Assembly: GCF_018294505.1 (NCBI RefSeq)
Contig: NC_057794.1
Span: forward strand, 190,271,114-190,335,113
Length of the DNA stretch: 64,000 nucleotides
Source of the DNA: Triticum aestivum
Taxonomy: Eukaryota; Streptophyta; Magnoliopsida; Poales; Poaceae
Direction: 5' to 3'
The notes below the pieces were generated by a model. It saw nothing but the letters and a program-made list of their open reading frames with translations, was not told where the DNA came from and made no database searches. The position numbers were made by a program, and so were the translations under genes. This document shows positions 11,656-23,621 of the stretch, one piece after another (the stretch's first letter is position 1; every line of letters begins with the position of its first letter).

Positions 11656-13569
11656 ATGGTTTCGTGCAGAGTTTTTGTGGAGGGCCGCGAGATCCGCCTC
11701 GGCACGCTCACGTTCATCACCGACGACTCCGCCTGGCTTCAGGAGGCGCCACTCGACATCGACGCGCTCCCCGTCCGCGGTGCGACGCATTTCCGCGCAT
11801 GCGTTCGTGGCGTCCTCCTGCGGCAGCCGTCGACCCAGTATCGGTCGGCCCCCGTATCGTCTCCCCGCTCTGTCTCCCACCGGCGCAAGCGCTCCAGTCG
11901 GTCGAGACTTCAGAGGTGGGTGAGGCATGCCGTGGCTTGCCAGTCGGCCGCCCCGCAAGTCGCGGCAATCGAGCCCGACTAATCCCTCTGCGGCCTGTTC
12001 GACCTGTCGACTGGCTCCGCGGAGACCGCATCCGAGTGCGACAGCAGCGACCCAGCGGCAGAGATCCTGGCGGTCGATGGGACGCACAGTCCTCCCGGTT
12101 TCCCTTGCGCTGATGGAGGCGCGGGTGGGGGCGACCCGTCGCATCCCCAGGATGAGTATCTCCCCGAACCTCTCACGTCATTGCAGCAAGAGGAGCTTCG
12201 TCGCCGGAACACGGACGCTCTCAGCACTCTTATCGTCGGAGAGTCCCCCGAGGCCCGGGCCTTGGAGGACGCGCGCTTGGCTAATTTGGCCGAGCGCACT
12301 CGACTGGAGAATCTCCAGCGAGCACTCGACGAGCAAGCGCGTCAGTGGGCTTCCGAGTCTAGTCGACGCCAACTCTTCCCGCCGACGCAGGTATACCGAA
12401 CCCCAGTTCAGAATTTGGCCGCCGCGGCCCGTATAGCAGAATCGATTCAGCCCTCCCAGTCGGAGGCTGGCAGGGGCTTGTTACAGATTAGAGCGTTGCT
12501 CCGGGCGGCGGGAAACCAGAATTCCGCCGTTTCTCAGTCGCGGAATAGGATCCACAGTCGATCCGTTGCAACAGATACAGTCCAGTCGGCTCACAGCCCA
12601 CGGTCGCCCCCGAGGCGTGAGGGACGTGGCGACCGGCATGATCAGTACAGAAGGAATGAGCAGTATGATCACCGATCCGATCGTGATGATCGACGTCGAG
12701 TGCCAACCCCTCCCCCGAGGAGTGGGTCATATGCGCCTCGACATCGAGATGACAGGCGCCCTCATAGCGTTGGGCAGAGGATTCCCGTCGACCCCAGGGA
12801 CCCAGGCTTTGACGCGAGATCTGTCCTCGTTCAAGGCTTGGTCGACAGGAACAGGGCTCATCGGGAAGGCCAGAACAGAGATGCGCCCGCCAGCAGCAGA
12901 ATATGTGTTTCAGGGCCAGAGTGTTTCAGTCGAGCCATCAGGGCCGCGGTGATTCCTCCCAACTTTCGGTTGGCGACTGGAGTCAGCAAGTTCACCAGTG
13001 AGTCTAAGCCTGACACTTGGATCGAAGATTACCGAGTGGCTGTACAGATTGGCGGTGGCACTGATGAGGTGGCTATGAAACATTTGCCTCTCCTGTTAGA
13101 GGGCTCGGCCAGAGCGTGGTTGAATCAGTTAGCACCCAGCAGCATCTACACTTGGGAGGATCTCTCTCGAGTGTTTGTCACAACCTTTGAGGGAACATGC
13201 AAACGACCCGCAGGCCTTACAGAATTACGGTCTTGCGTGCAGAAGCCGAGTGAAACTCTTAGGGATTACATCCAGAGGTGGATCACTTTGCATCACACAG
13301 TTGAGAACGTACCAGATCACCAAGCAGTTTGCGCCTTTAAAGTAGGCGTCAAGAACAGAGAGTTGAACCTGAAGTTCGGTCGGACCGGAGAAATGTCCCT
13401 GAATCGGATGATGGAAATTGCCACCAAATACGCTAACGGAGAAGATGAAGATCGACTCCGGAGTGGCAAGCAGAAAGCAGTCGCCCAGGAAACCGGAGGC
13501 AATTCTAGTCGGAAGCAGAAGCGGAAGGCCGAGCCAGCCACCCCTGGGGAGGCCCTGGCCGCAACCTAG
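11656..13569 (+). pseudogene. E2 gag
   Basis: The frame starts at ATG 11656 (MVSCRVFVEGREIRLG) and stays in one register to a TAG at 13567-13569, broken by a TAA at 11980-11982. The middle is arginine-rich and acidic (RRDDRRR/ERR-type repeats, 12600-12800). The Retrotrans_gag capsid domain lies at about 12960-13400 (PDTWIEDYRVAVQIGG, ARAWLNQLAPSSIYTWEDL, LRDYIQRW). The C-terminus is lysine-rich and I see no CCHC knuckle. Frame 1 reopens after the TAG, so gag and protease were probably one polyprotein, and the TAG looks like a CAG-to-TAG change. Confidence 0.8.
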
Positions 13570-14625
13570 GGAAATTTCAAGGGAAAACCCAAAGGCCCCT
13601 GGAAGCCCAAGAAAGTCAAGGATCAGGATGGAAATGATGTTTTGGATCTGCCATGTCACATCCACACCAAGAAAGATGAAGAGGGTAATTTTATTTATCC
13701 AAAGCATACCACTCGATAGTGCCGGCTCCTGATCCAGCAGTTTCAGGGCAAGCAGCCCAAAGATAAGGAAAAAGAGTCGGACAGAGTCGAGGACAAGGAA
13801 GATAGCGACGACGGATACCCCCAAATCAATTCCACCCTGATGATTTTTGCTGATGTCGAAAGCAAAAGTCGACTGAAAGTCATTAACCGTGAGGTGAATA
13901 TGGTTGCTCCGGCGACACCCAGTTATCTGAAGTGGTCTCAGACTGCCATCACGTTCGACCAGTCCGATCACCCTACGCACATTGCCACCCCTGGGAGGCA
14001 TGCTTTGGTGGTCGACCCAGTTGTCGAAGGCACTCGACTGACCAAAGTCCTGATGGATGGTGGCAGTGGCATGAACATATTGTATGCTGAAACATTGAAA
14101 GGGATGGGCATTCTGATGTCCAGGCTCAGTGCCAGCAACATGAGCTTCCATGGGGTCATTCCTGGAAAGAAAGCCGAGTCACTTGGCCAGATTGCTCTCG
14201 ACGTGGTTTTCGGTGATTCAAAGAATTACCGCAGGGAAAAGTTGACATTTGAGGTTGTGGACTTCCAAAGTGCTTATCATGCTATTCTGGGCCGGCCAGC
14301 TTATGCACGCTTCATGGCTCGACCATGCTACGTGTATCTCAAGTTGAAGATGCCCGGCCCCAGAGGTGTGATCACCGTTACCGGCAATCGGAAGAAAGCA
14401 GAAGAGTGTTTTCAGAAAGGATCAAAGATTGCTGACGCTCAGATGGCAGTTGTTGAGCTACAAGAGTACCAGAAGACTACTGATCCGAGTGAATTGCTAC
14501 GAGCCAAGAAGCCTGCTTCAAAATCTGCTTTTCAGTCGTCCGGTGAGACTAAGCCAGCTCACATTCACCCGACCGACCCCGACGCTGCTCCGACTCACAT
14601 CTCAACGACGCTCGACTCCAAATAG
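13570..14625 (+). pseudogene. E2 protease region
   Basis: This region is in the same frame as gag. The retropepsin-like signature is KVLMDGGSGMNILYAETL near 14040-14100, with the catalytic Asp in DGG, followed by LGQIALDVVFGD and AILGRPAYARFMA. Another stop lies near 13720 and the block ends at TAG 14623-14625; the RT block continues in the same frame after it. The protease would cut the Gag-Pol polyprotein. Confidence 0.75.
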
Positions 14626-16413
14626 GAAGAAGCGCTCATCCAGTTCCTCCGTGAGAACTGGGACGTCTTCGCATGGAAGCCTTCTGACATGCCTGGAGTT
14701 CCCAGGGGGCTGGCTGAGCACCGTCTACGAGTCGACCCGAAGTTCAAGCCTGTGAAAGAACATCTTCGACGGTCCGCCGTCCAGAAGAGGGAAGCCATTG
14801 GCGAGGAGGTGGCTCGGCTCTTAGCAGCGGAGTTCATCCGAGAGATTTATCACTCTGAGTGGCTTGCCAATGTAGTCATGGTTCCCAAAAAGGACAAGTC
14901 CCTTCGCATGTGCATTGACTTTAAACACATCAATCGGGCCTGCCCGAAAGATCATTTCCCTCTCCCCCGCATCGACCAGGTAGTGGACTCGACCGCGGGG
15001 TGTGAGCGTTTGTCTTTTCTAGATGCTTATTCAGGGTACCATCAGATCCGTCTGTATGGACCCGACGAGATCAAAACGGCTTTCATCACCCCATTTGGGT
15101 GCTTCTGTTATGTCACCATGCCCTTCGGCCTCAAGAATGCTGGAGCCACGTTCATGAGGATGATTCAGAAGTGTTTACTCACTCAGATCAGTCGGAACGT
15201 AGAAGCATACATGGATGATATTGTGGTTAAGTCGCGGAAAGGTTCCGACCTACTGACTGACCTTGCCGAAACCTTTGCTAACCTCATGGGATACGATATC
15301 AAGCTCAATCCATCAAAGTGCACATTCGGAGTTCCAGGTGGAAAGTTACTCGGTTTTCTCGTTTTCGAACGAGGAATCGACGCCAATCCCGAGAAAGTTG
15401 GCACCATACTCCGGATGAAGCGCCATGTGCGTGTACACGATGTCCAGAAACTTACAGGTTGCTTGGCCGCTCTAAGTCGATTCATTTCTCGTCTCGGTGA
15501 AAAGGCGTTGCCTCTTTACCGACTGATGAAGAAGTCTGACAAGTTCGAGTGGACTCCAGAAGCTGACGCAGCATTTGCAGAGCTCAAAGCTCTGCTCTCC
15601 ACCCAGCCGGTGCTTGCTGCCCTAATCAGTAAAGAGCCTCTGCTGCTATACATTGCGGCAGTGGGACAAGTTGTCAGTACAGTACTCATGGTCGAGTGGG
15701 AAGAAGAAGGGAAGGCCTTCAGAGTTCAGCGCCCAGTATATTATGTGTCTGAAGTTTTGACCCCTTCGAAGCAAATATATCCCCATTACCAGAAGCTTGT
15801 ATATGGGGTCTACATGACCACGAAGAAGGTTGCACACTACTTCTCTGACCATTCCATTACAGTCGTCAGCGACGCTCCACTGTCACAGATCTTGCACAAC
15901 AGAGATGCAACTGGTCGAGTGGCTAAGTGGGCGATTGAACTCCTCCCCCTAGATATCAAGTTTGAAGCAAAGAAGGCTATCAAGTCCCAAGCAATTGCAG
16001 ATTTCGTCACCGAGTGGATTGAACAGCAACTCCCGACTCAAGTTCACTCGGAGCACTGGATCATGTTCTTCGATGGATCTAAGATGCTGAGCGGTTCCGG
16101 TGCTGGGGTAGTATTGGTCTCCCCCCGAGGAGATAAGCTTAGATACGTTCTCCAGATTCACTTCGATTCCTCCAACAATGAAGCAGAATATGAAGCACTC
16201 TTGTACGGGTTGCGCATGGCCATTTCACTCGGCGTCCGGCGCCTCATGGTCTACGGCGACTCAGATTTGGTGGTTAATCAGGTGATGAAGGAGTGGGACG
16301 TCAGAAGCCCAGCTATGACTGGCTATTGCAACGCAGTAAGAAAAGCTAGAAAAGAAATTCGAGGGGTTAGAGCTTCATCACATCCCCCGACTGAAAAATC
16401 AAGCAGCAGATGA
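14626..16413 (+). pseudogene. E2 reverse transcriptase with two RNase H domains
   Basis: The RT shows WLANVVMVPKKDKSLRMCID, PLPRIDQVVDST, FLDAYSGYHQIRL, MPFGLKNAGATF and the catalytic YMDDIVVKS near 15210. A classical but degenerate RNase H follows (LLLYIAAVGQVVSTVLMVEW ... VVSDAPLSQIL). A second RNase H-like domain comes next with MFFDGSKMLSGSGAGVVLVS, NNEAEYEALLYGLRMA and YGDSDLVVNQV, carrying D, E and D residues typical of the fold. Two RNase H domains in this order mark Tat-lineage elements. One extra A near 16339 shifts the frame, so this frame ends falsely at 16411-16413 while the true sequence continues in the next frame. Confidence 0.85.
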
Positions 16414-17833
16414 TCTGGCAAAGATAGGCTCCAAGAGAGAAGCCATTCCCAGCAATGTGTTTTTGGAGCACATCCGCTCGCCGTCAGTCCAGGAGGTTCC
16501 CTTCGCAGAAGAAGCCCCGCAACCGAAAAGTGCCACAGATCCGACTGAAGTCGAAATTCCTGATGTGGTTGACCTAGTCATGGAGGTCTTGGCTATCACT
16601 CCTGACTGGACGGTACCATACATCGCGTATATGTTGAGTAAAGAACTCCCGGAGGACGAGGAAGAGGCTCGACAGATCGTCCGCCGATCCAAGGCCTTCA
16701 CAGTCATAAAGGGACAGTTGTATAGGGAGAGCGCGACTGGAATCGGTCAGAAATGCATAACACCAGAAGAGGGTTAGATGATCCTTAATGATATCCACTC
16801 GGGGACCTGTGGTCACCATGCGTCCTCTCGGACCATTGTGGCTAAAGCATACCGAGCAGGATTTTACTGGCCAAGAGCAAATGAGATGGCAAAAGAGATA
16901 GTCGACAAGTGTGGATGTTGCCAGTTCTACTCCAACATGTCACACAAGCCCGCATCAGCCCTGAAGACCATTCCACTCGTCTGGCCCTTTGCTGTCTGGG
17001 GTCTAGACATGGTTGGCCCACTGAGAACAGGCAGAAGTGGTTTCACTCATGTGCTTGTGGCAGTCGACAAGTTTACCTAATGGATTGAAGCTAAGCCTAT
17101 CAAGAATCTTGATGCTTGCACTGCTATCAGTTTCGTCAGAGGGATAACATTCAGATACCCGCATAGCATCATCACTGACAATGGGTCAAACTTCGATTCG
17201 GACAAGTTCAGAGCTTTTTGCGCCTCTCAAGGCACTCGAGTCGACTACGCATCGGTCGCCCATCCCCAGTCGAATGGACAAGCTGAAAGAGCAAATGGTC
17301 TGATTCTCAAAGGACTAAAGCCTCGACTGATGCGTGATCTCAAGCACGCGGCAGGTGCTTGGGTCGACGAGCTTCCGTCAGTTCTGTGGGGATTGAGGAC
17401 CACCCCGAACCAGTCGACTGGAAGAACTCCATTCTTTCTGGTTTATGGAGCCGAAGCCGTCCTGCCGAGTGATCTACTTCACAACGCCCCCAGAGTCGAG
17501 CTTTATAACGAAGACGAAGCAGAGCAAGCCCGGCAAGACGCAGTCGACCTCCTAGAGGAGGAGAGGGAAATGGCTATGATCAGATCGACCATCTATCAGC
17601 AAGACTTGCGTCGATTCCATGCCAGAAATGTGAAGAGCCGAGCCTTCCGGGAAGGAGATTTGGTCCTCCGAGTGGATCAACAGAAACCACACAAACTTGC
17701 TCCTACTTGGGAAGGCCCCTTCATCATCACCAGAGTCCTCCACAATGGAGCGTATCACCTCTACAATGTTGATCGCCAGATCGACGAGCCACGAGCTTGG
17801 AATGCGGAACTACTCCGCCCCTTTTACACTTGA
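16345..17833 (+). pseudogene. E2 integrase
   Basis: After the frameshift the protein continues (LELHHIPRLKNQAADDLAKIG). The zinc-binding H-H-C-C module is HSGTCGHHAS ... CGCCQ near 16800-16920. The DDE core shows WGLDMVGPL, SIITDNGSNF and SNGQAERANG; all three acidic residues are present. A short in-frame deletion lies just before SIITDNG compared with relatives. In-frame stops are at about 16775-16777 (TAG) and 17078-17080 (TAA). The C-terminal part (FREGDLVLRVDQQKPHKLAP) is the usual gypsy integrase tail and ends at TGA 17831-17833. No chromodomain is seen. Confidence 0.85.
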
Positions 17834-17939
17834 GTTCTCCCTTGGACGAGATGTAATAAGAAAAGAATTTTCCGCGGTTCATTTTTATCAAAGACAAGAG
17901 CGTCCCAATAATTGCTGTCGCTTTTGTTTGCATACGAAA

Positions 17940-19245
17940 TCCCCCAGTGGGTGACTTAGCCGCGAATCCGTTTCGCCTAAGTTTAAAAAATCCTACCGAG
18001 TGGAGAGCAATCCTCCCACTCGGGGGCTTAGCTGCAGTCAGACACTCGCCTAAGTTTGAAAAAATCCTACCGAGTGGAGAGCAAACCTCCCACTCGGGGG
18101 CTTAGCTACAGTCCAGTACTCGCCTAAGTTCTCCAACTTAGAGACTTAGCTGCAGTCAGGCACTCGCCTAAGTGTTTAAAAATCCTACCGAGTGGAGAGC
18201 AAACCTCCCACTCGGGGGCTTAGCTGCAGCCCAGCGCTTGCCTAAGTGTTCAAAAATCCTACCAAGTGGAGAGCAATCCTCCCACTCGGGGGCTTAGCTG
18301 CAGTCCAGTACTCACCTAAGTTCTCCCACTTAGAGACTTAGCTGCAGTCAGGCACTCGCCTAAGTTTGAAAAAATCCTACCGAGTGGAGAGCAACCCTCC
18401 CACTCGGGGGCTTAGCTGCAGTCCAGTACTCACCTAAGTTCTCCCACTTAGAGACTTAGCTGCAGTCACGCACTCGCCTAAGTTTGAAAACATCCTACCG
18501 AGTGGAGAGCAACCCTCCCACTCGGGGGGTTAGCTGCAGTCCAGTACTCACCTAAGTTCTCCCACTTAGAGACTTAGCTGCAGTCAGGCACTCGCCTAAG
18601 TTTGAAAAAATCCTACCGAGTGGAGAGCAACCCTCCCACTCGGGGGCTTAGCTGCAGTCCAGTACTCACCTAAGTTCTCCCACTTAGAGACTTAGCTGCA
18701 GTTAGGCACTCGCCTAAGTGTTTAAAAATCCTACTGAGTGGAGAGCAAACCTCCCACTCGGGGGCTTAGCTACAGCCCAGCGCTCACCTAAGTGTTCAAA
18801 AATCCTACCAAGTGGAGAGCAATCCTCCCACTCGGGGGCTTAGCTGCAGTCCAGTACTCACCTAAGTTCTCCCACTTAGAGACTTAGCTGCAGTCAGGCA
18901 CTCGCCTAAGTTTGAAAAAATCCTACCGAGTGGAGAGCAACCCTCCCACTTGGGGGCTTAGCTGCAGTCCAGTACTCGCCTAAGTTCTCCCACTTAGAGA
19001 CTTAGCTGCAGTCAGGCACTCGCCTAAGTGTTACCGAGTGGAGAGCAAACCTCCCACTCGGGGGCTTAGCTGCAGCCCAGCGCTCGCCTAAGTGTTTAAA
19101 AATCCTACCGAGTGGAGAGCAAACCTCCCACTCGGGGGCTTAGCTGCAGCCCAGCGCTTGCCTAAGTATTTAAAAATCCTACCGAGTGGAGAGCAAACCT
19201 CTCACTCGGAGGCTTAGCTGCAGCCCAGTGCTCGCCTAAGTACAA
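17940..19245 (+). repeat. E2 3' minisatellite of 74 and 118 bp units
   Basis: About 13 units each begin near CCTACCGAGTGGAGAGCAA. Starts are at roughly 17990, 18067, 18184, 18258, 18376, 18494, 18612, 18730, 18804, 18922, 19032, 19104 and 19178. Spacing is either 74 or about 118 bp; the long unit is the short one plus a 44 bp block (ttctcccacttagagactta...). Every unit contains CTCGGGGGCTTAG, close to the true polypurine tract TTTGGGGGCTAA before the 3' LTR. The array separates the integrase stop from the 3' end of the opposite-strand gene. Confidence 0.95.
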
Positions 19246-19505
19246 GACACAACCCAATCCGCGAGTCGACCGCTACCTTCTCCTTCGGAGTTGCGCCGCA
19301 AATACAAGGTTATTCCGAGTGAAGATCAAGATCCACTCGACGAATCAAACCATGAAGATATTCAACGAGAAATCAAGATCAAATAAAGCCTAAAAGGTCC
19401 CAGACCTCAGGCCAAAGTAATCGAGCCCTCAGCTCGACGGAGTTTAACGGTTACAAAATCCACTCGGCATTCCGAGGCAAATTTAAAGTGGAGCTTAAAA
19501 GTTTT

Positions 19506-22500
19506 TCACTCCTCAGGTGGAGGACTGGAAGGGGCGACGAACTCGTCCAAGTCGATCCCGTCTGCAATACAGGTGGCAGCAGCAATGAAAGTCTCCATGA
19601 AATCTTGAAAGTTGTGCTTCCTGGTATTGGCAACTTGGATGGCGGCCAGCTTCTCTTCTCGCACCTCCTTGCAATGGACGCGGACCAGGGACAGAGCCAC
19701 ATCAGCGCCACACCGAGCAGAAGACTTCTTCCACTCCTGCACTCGGTCAGGGATTCCGTTAAGTCGAGTCATCAGAGACTCGAGATCGTTTTGGGGCGTA
19801 GCCTCTGGCCAAAGTTCCGGGTCGATCCGTGACATGGCAACCTTCAGTCGAGCCAAGTAGTCCATGACGCCGTCAATGCGAGATTCCAGTCAGAGCAGAT
19901 TCATGGCAGCTTCATCTTTCACGGGAGAGTTGATTGGATCCAAACCTGTTTCGATCCGCCCAGTCTCCTCTTCAAAGTTCTGGCAAAGCTCTGCATACAC
20001 GATCCAAGGATAAGTCAATTTTCATAGACTGAGTCGACACAAAAAAAACAGTCGGAACTGGATGTGCACCTTCAAGCTTGATGTAAAACTTCTTGGCGAG
20101 GCTCCTCAAGTAGCTCTCCAGGTCATCCCTCCTGCGAACGATGCCTTCCACCTTCTCGCTCAGGGCGAGGTTCTCCTTCTTCCAACGTGTACACTCCCGG
20201 TTGGCTTCATTCAGAGCGGTCTTCAGCTTGGCATTCTCTTCTTCCAATTGGCCTACCGAAGCCAGCTTCTGTTCGGCCAGAGCAGTCTTGTCGTCAGCCT
20301 CCTTACGGGCAGCAGCCAAGTCCTGATCCTTCTTCGCCAGAGCTTCGCTCAGTTTTTCTGCAAAGAAATGATGATTGACTCGGAAATAGCAGAAGGGTAC
20401 TCAAGCCTAAAAACTAACTAGTCGACAAAGTCGTCTTACCTGCGGCGCCGTCTCTGACCTTCTGCAGCTCTGTTCTGGCCAGATACAGATCAAGGTTCAG
20501 TTGAATCTTCTGCTTCTCCAACTCAGTATAGCAAGCTACAAGTTCGCAGGATTTCTGTAAAAGAAAAATCAGTCGACAGACGTCCAAGACAATGACGACG
20601 TTTCTAAGACCACAGCCGAATCAAAAACATTCGACAGTAGTCTCGGGGACTACACCCAGTGGGTGCACTTAGCGTGCCCCCACTGGTTCGACCAAAAAAA
20701 AAAGAAGAAGTCGACTACCCGCAGTCGACCGGATACAGCCCCATTCGACATGGCCTGACCAGACCGAATGAAGAAATACAGCTACAGCAACACAATATAA
20801 AGACTACAGTCGACTGCCCGCAGTCCACCGTAGTCTCGGGGACTACACCCAGTGGGTGCACTTAGCGTGCCCCCACTCGTCCAAGAATTGGCAGACACAC
20901 CCAGTGGGTGTACAGATACAAAGATCTTCGGAAAAGAGATTCTTCAAACAGCATATCATAACAGACCAAACGTTGAGTCGACTGACCTGGGCGTTGCTCT
21001 GAAGAGCCGAGCTCGCGTCATAAGCTGCTTGGCTGGCCTCCCGAGCCAACTTCACTTGCTCCATCATGATCCCCGCCTGACGTATAGCCTCTTTTGCAGC
21101 AGCCGCTTGGTCCTCAGGGACGGGGTATGCGGCAAAAAGCGAAGACGGATCCGCAGTCGACGATGAGGGCCGCGCAGTCGCTAGAGGAACGACGAAGGTC
21201 ACAGAAGCCCGAGTGGTGTCACCACCATCCCGAGCCTCGGCCTCGGACGCCGGAGTGGATTGGGGGGTCTTGTCAGCCGACGCCCTCTTGTGCCTCCTCA
21301 CTCTCAACGGACCGTTGTCGTCGTCATCCGGGAGGCCGATAACATGAGGAGGGGCTACAAAGGAAACGTTCAATCGACCAGGGTTGCAATAAATGTTTAG
21401 TCGACTCAAAGCGGAATGTCAGTAATCGTACCAGGGTTGGAGGTAACAGCATCCTCCATCTCTTGGTCGTCGTCCTTGGCGGAGATCTCAGAAGTAGCAG
21501 CACTGCAAGCCTCGAAAGTCAGTCAGTTGGCTCAATGGATCGACCAAGAATCCGTCCACGGTCGACAAAGGAAATCAAGTTTTATTATTACGCAGAAATG
21601 GTGGGGACGGCCATCTTCATCTTGGGCAGAGCCTTGGGCATCTTGGACGGCGCTGCGTGCGGGTGCTTGGGAGCCTTTCCAGTCGGCGTAGGAGAAGAGG
21701 TCCGAGGGCGTTTCGACGACTGCCCAGCAGGGGCAGTCGCACTACCACGCTCCCGCGCTGGATCGTGTGTGAGCTTGGATCGCCCCTCCGGACGGGGGGG
21801 TTCAACCTCCTCCTCCTCCTCTTCGCTGGAGTCGACGTCGTCGCCTCCCTCTCCTTCACCGTCGGACTCCCACTCGCCTTGATCGTCCCCGCTCTCACCT
21901 CCGCTCGCCTCCCCTTCCTCAGTTGGCCCCTGTGCCCCATTGGGCGTCGAGTACATCTCAGTAGTCGCCTGAAAAACAACAGACAAGACAAAGGTCAATC
22001 AACCAACTCAAAGAAGACCAATGAAGAAAAACAAGATCTCAGTCAGGAGCATAGAGACATACCTGGTCCATGTCGTACGAGTTGTCGAGTGGAATTACCC
22101 TCCTGGCTCCTCGGGGGTTGTCCTTGTTTCCTGTGATGCTCGACAGCCACCCCTCCAGCATCTCATCAGTGACCTCCTCCGGGTGGATCCGAGTGGTGTC
22201 GTCAAGACCCGAGTACAGCCACATTGGGTGGTCACGAGCCTGGAGCGGTTGGATGCGCCTCCAGAGGAAGACCTCCAGCAAATCCATGCCCGTCACGCCC
22301 TCACGGACAAGCTCAACCACTCGACCGGCCAGCACTTTGACTTGGGCCCTTTCCTCCGGCGCCACTTTCAGAGAAGCAGGTTTTTCAGCTCGGTTGAGTG
22401 AGAAAGGGGGAGACCAGTCGACTGTCCTGGGGTCGCCTGGTCTTGACAGTAGAACCAGGTCGCCTGCCAACCACGGACCGACTCCGGGAAAGTGATAGAT

Positions 22501-23059
22501 GGAAAACAACTCTTTCCCCTCGTCTGGATCGCCAGGCCCCCGCATAGCTGGATCACATGCGTCCTCTCGTCACTCGACTTGGCCTTCTTGACCGACTGAG
22601 AACGGCAGGTAAAGATGTGCTTGAAGAGTCCCCAATGGGGGCGATAACCCAAGAAAGCCTCACACATGGAAATGAAAGCAGCAAGGTATACGATGGAGTT
22701 GGGAGTGAAGTGGTGGAGTTGCGCTCCGAAGAAGTTCAGGAAACTCCGGAAAAAAGGATGGGGCGGCAGAGAAAACCCGCGGTCGATGTGGGTGGCTAGG
22801 AGCACGCACTCACCGTCGCGGGGTTGATGTTCGATCTCTCCCCCCGGGAGACGCGCAGCTTCGTGGGGAATGACCCCCCCCCCTCGACCATGTCGTCAAG
22901 ATCCTCTTGCCGGAGCACCGACGGCATCCAGTCTCCCTGGATCCAACCTTTGGGCAGAGCGGTCCTAGAGGAAGATCCGCCCCGAGCAGACCTCTTCCCT
23001 TTCCCCGCCGCCGCCGCCTTCTTCGCGCGCTCCAGAGCAGGCGTCTTGCCCTTCACCAT
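19506..23059 (-). pseudogene. E2 antisense seven-exon gene (Transposase_28-type domain plus coiled coil)
   Basis: This gene runs opposite to E2. Exons are 23059-22063, 21968-21592, 21502-21432, 21354-20987, 20554-20440, 20357-20070 and 19990-19506. All six introns are GT-AG and all junctions keep phase. Exon 1 starts with ATG 23059 (MVKGKTPALERAKKA) and holds GFSLPPHPFFRSFLNFFGAQ and CEAFLGYRPHWGLFKHIFT, the pattern of the plant 'putative gypsy type transposon' domain (Pfam Transposase_28, from memory). Exon 2 is acidic; exons 4-7 are alanine/lysine/glutamate-rich and likely coiled coil. The copy is broken by two frameshifts in exon 1 (near 22830 and 22415) and a TGA at 19892-19890. Function is unknown; splice sites are better kept than the frame. 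Confidence 0.8.
20637..20925. repeat. Intronic repeated motif in the E2 antisense gene
   Basis: Within the 432-base intron 4 the block gtagtctcggggactac + acacccagtgggtgc + acttagcgtgcccccact occurs at 20637 and again at 20830, with a shorter third copy (acacccagtgggtgtac) at about 20896. The block contains small inverted repeats (CACCC...GGGTG, GTAGTC...GACTAC). Confidence 0.8.
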
Positions 23060-23190
23060 CGTCGCCGGCAAAGTCTCGAGCGAGCCTGCTGCGCCGGGGC
23101 GAGAACGGAGGTGGCGGAAGGACTTGCGAAGGGAGAGAGGAAGAAGAAAGAAGGAGAAGAGAGCGCACTGCTTGGAAACCCCGAGCCGGC

Positions 23191-23198
23191 GATTTATA
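23191..23198 (-). promoter_or_regulatory. TATA box of the E2 antisense gene
   Basis: The minus strand reads CTTATAAATC in GC-rich surroundings, about 135 bp before the ATG at 23059. Position and context fit a core promoter independent of the LTR. Confidence 0.6.
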
Positions 23199-23621
23199 AG
23201 GGGACGCTCCCGAGTGGCTGACTGGTAGGCCCAAACTATCCATCCAAATCCCGCAGCGGACGCGCGCGCAGTACGTGGCGAAAAAGGCGACGCGGGAATC
23301 GAGGAGCTTCCGCTTTATCGCTTCCGATTACTGCGGCCGCTCCCGTCCCGCACGCTTCCCAAAATCCGAAATCCCACGACATCCGCGGGCTGCAGAACAA
23401 CTTGTCAAAACTGAAGACCCCGCCCGCGCCGACGCTCGGTATACCATAAATAAAGAAATTCACTCGACGAAAGACCTGGAATGGATCAAGGCGACTGAAA
23501 AAGGTTGGCAACGTCATCCGTGATGATTGACCCAAAACGAGGCACTCACGTAGCCCAAAGAACCAGTCGGAAAGATCTCCAACTCTTTCCACACTCTAAC
23601 CTCGATCCATTTGGGGGCTAA

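Noticed and set aside
17940..19245. Regular repeats that might suggest a CRISPR array
   Set aside because: Units are contiguous tandem repeats with no unique spacers, in a plant retrotransposon. The same applies to 29590-29950.
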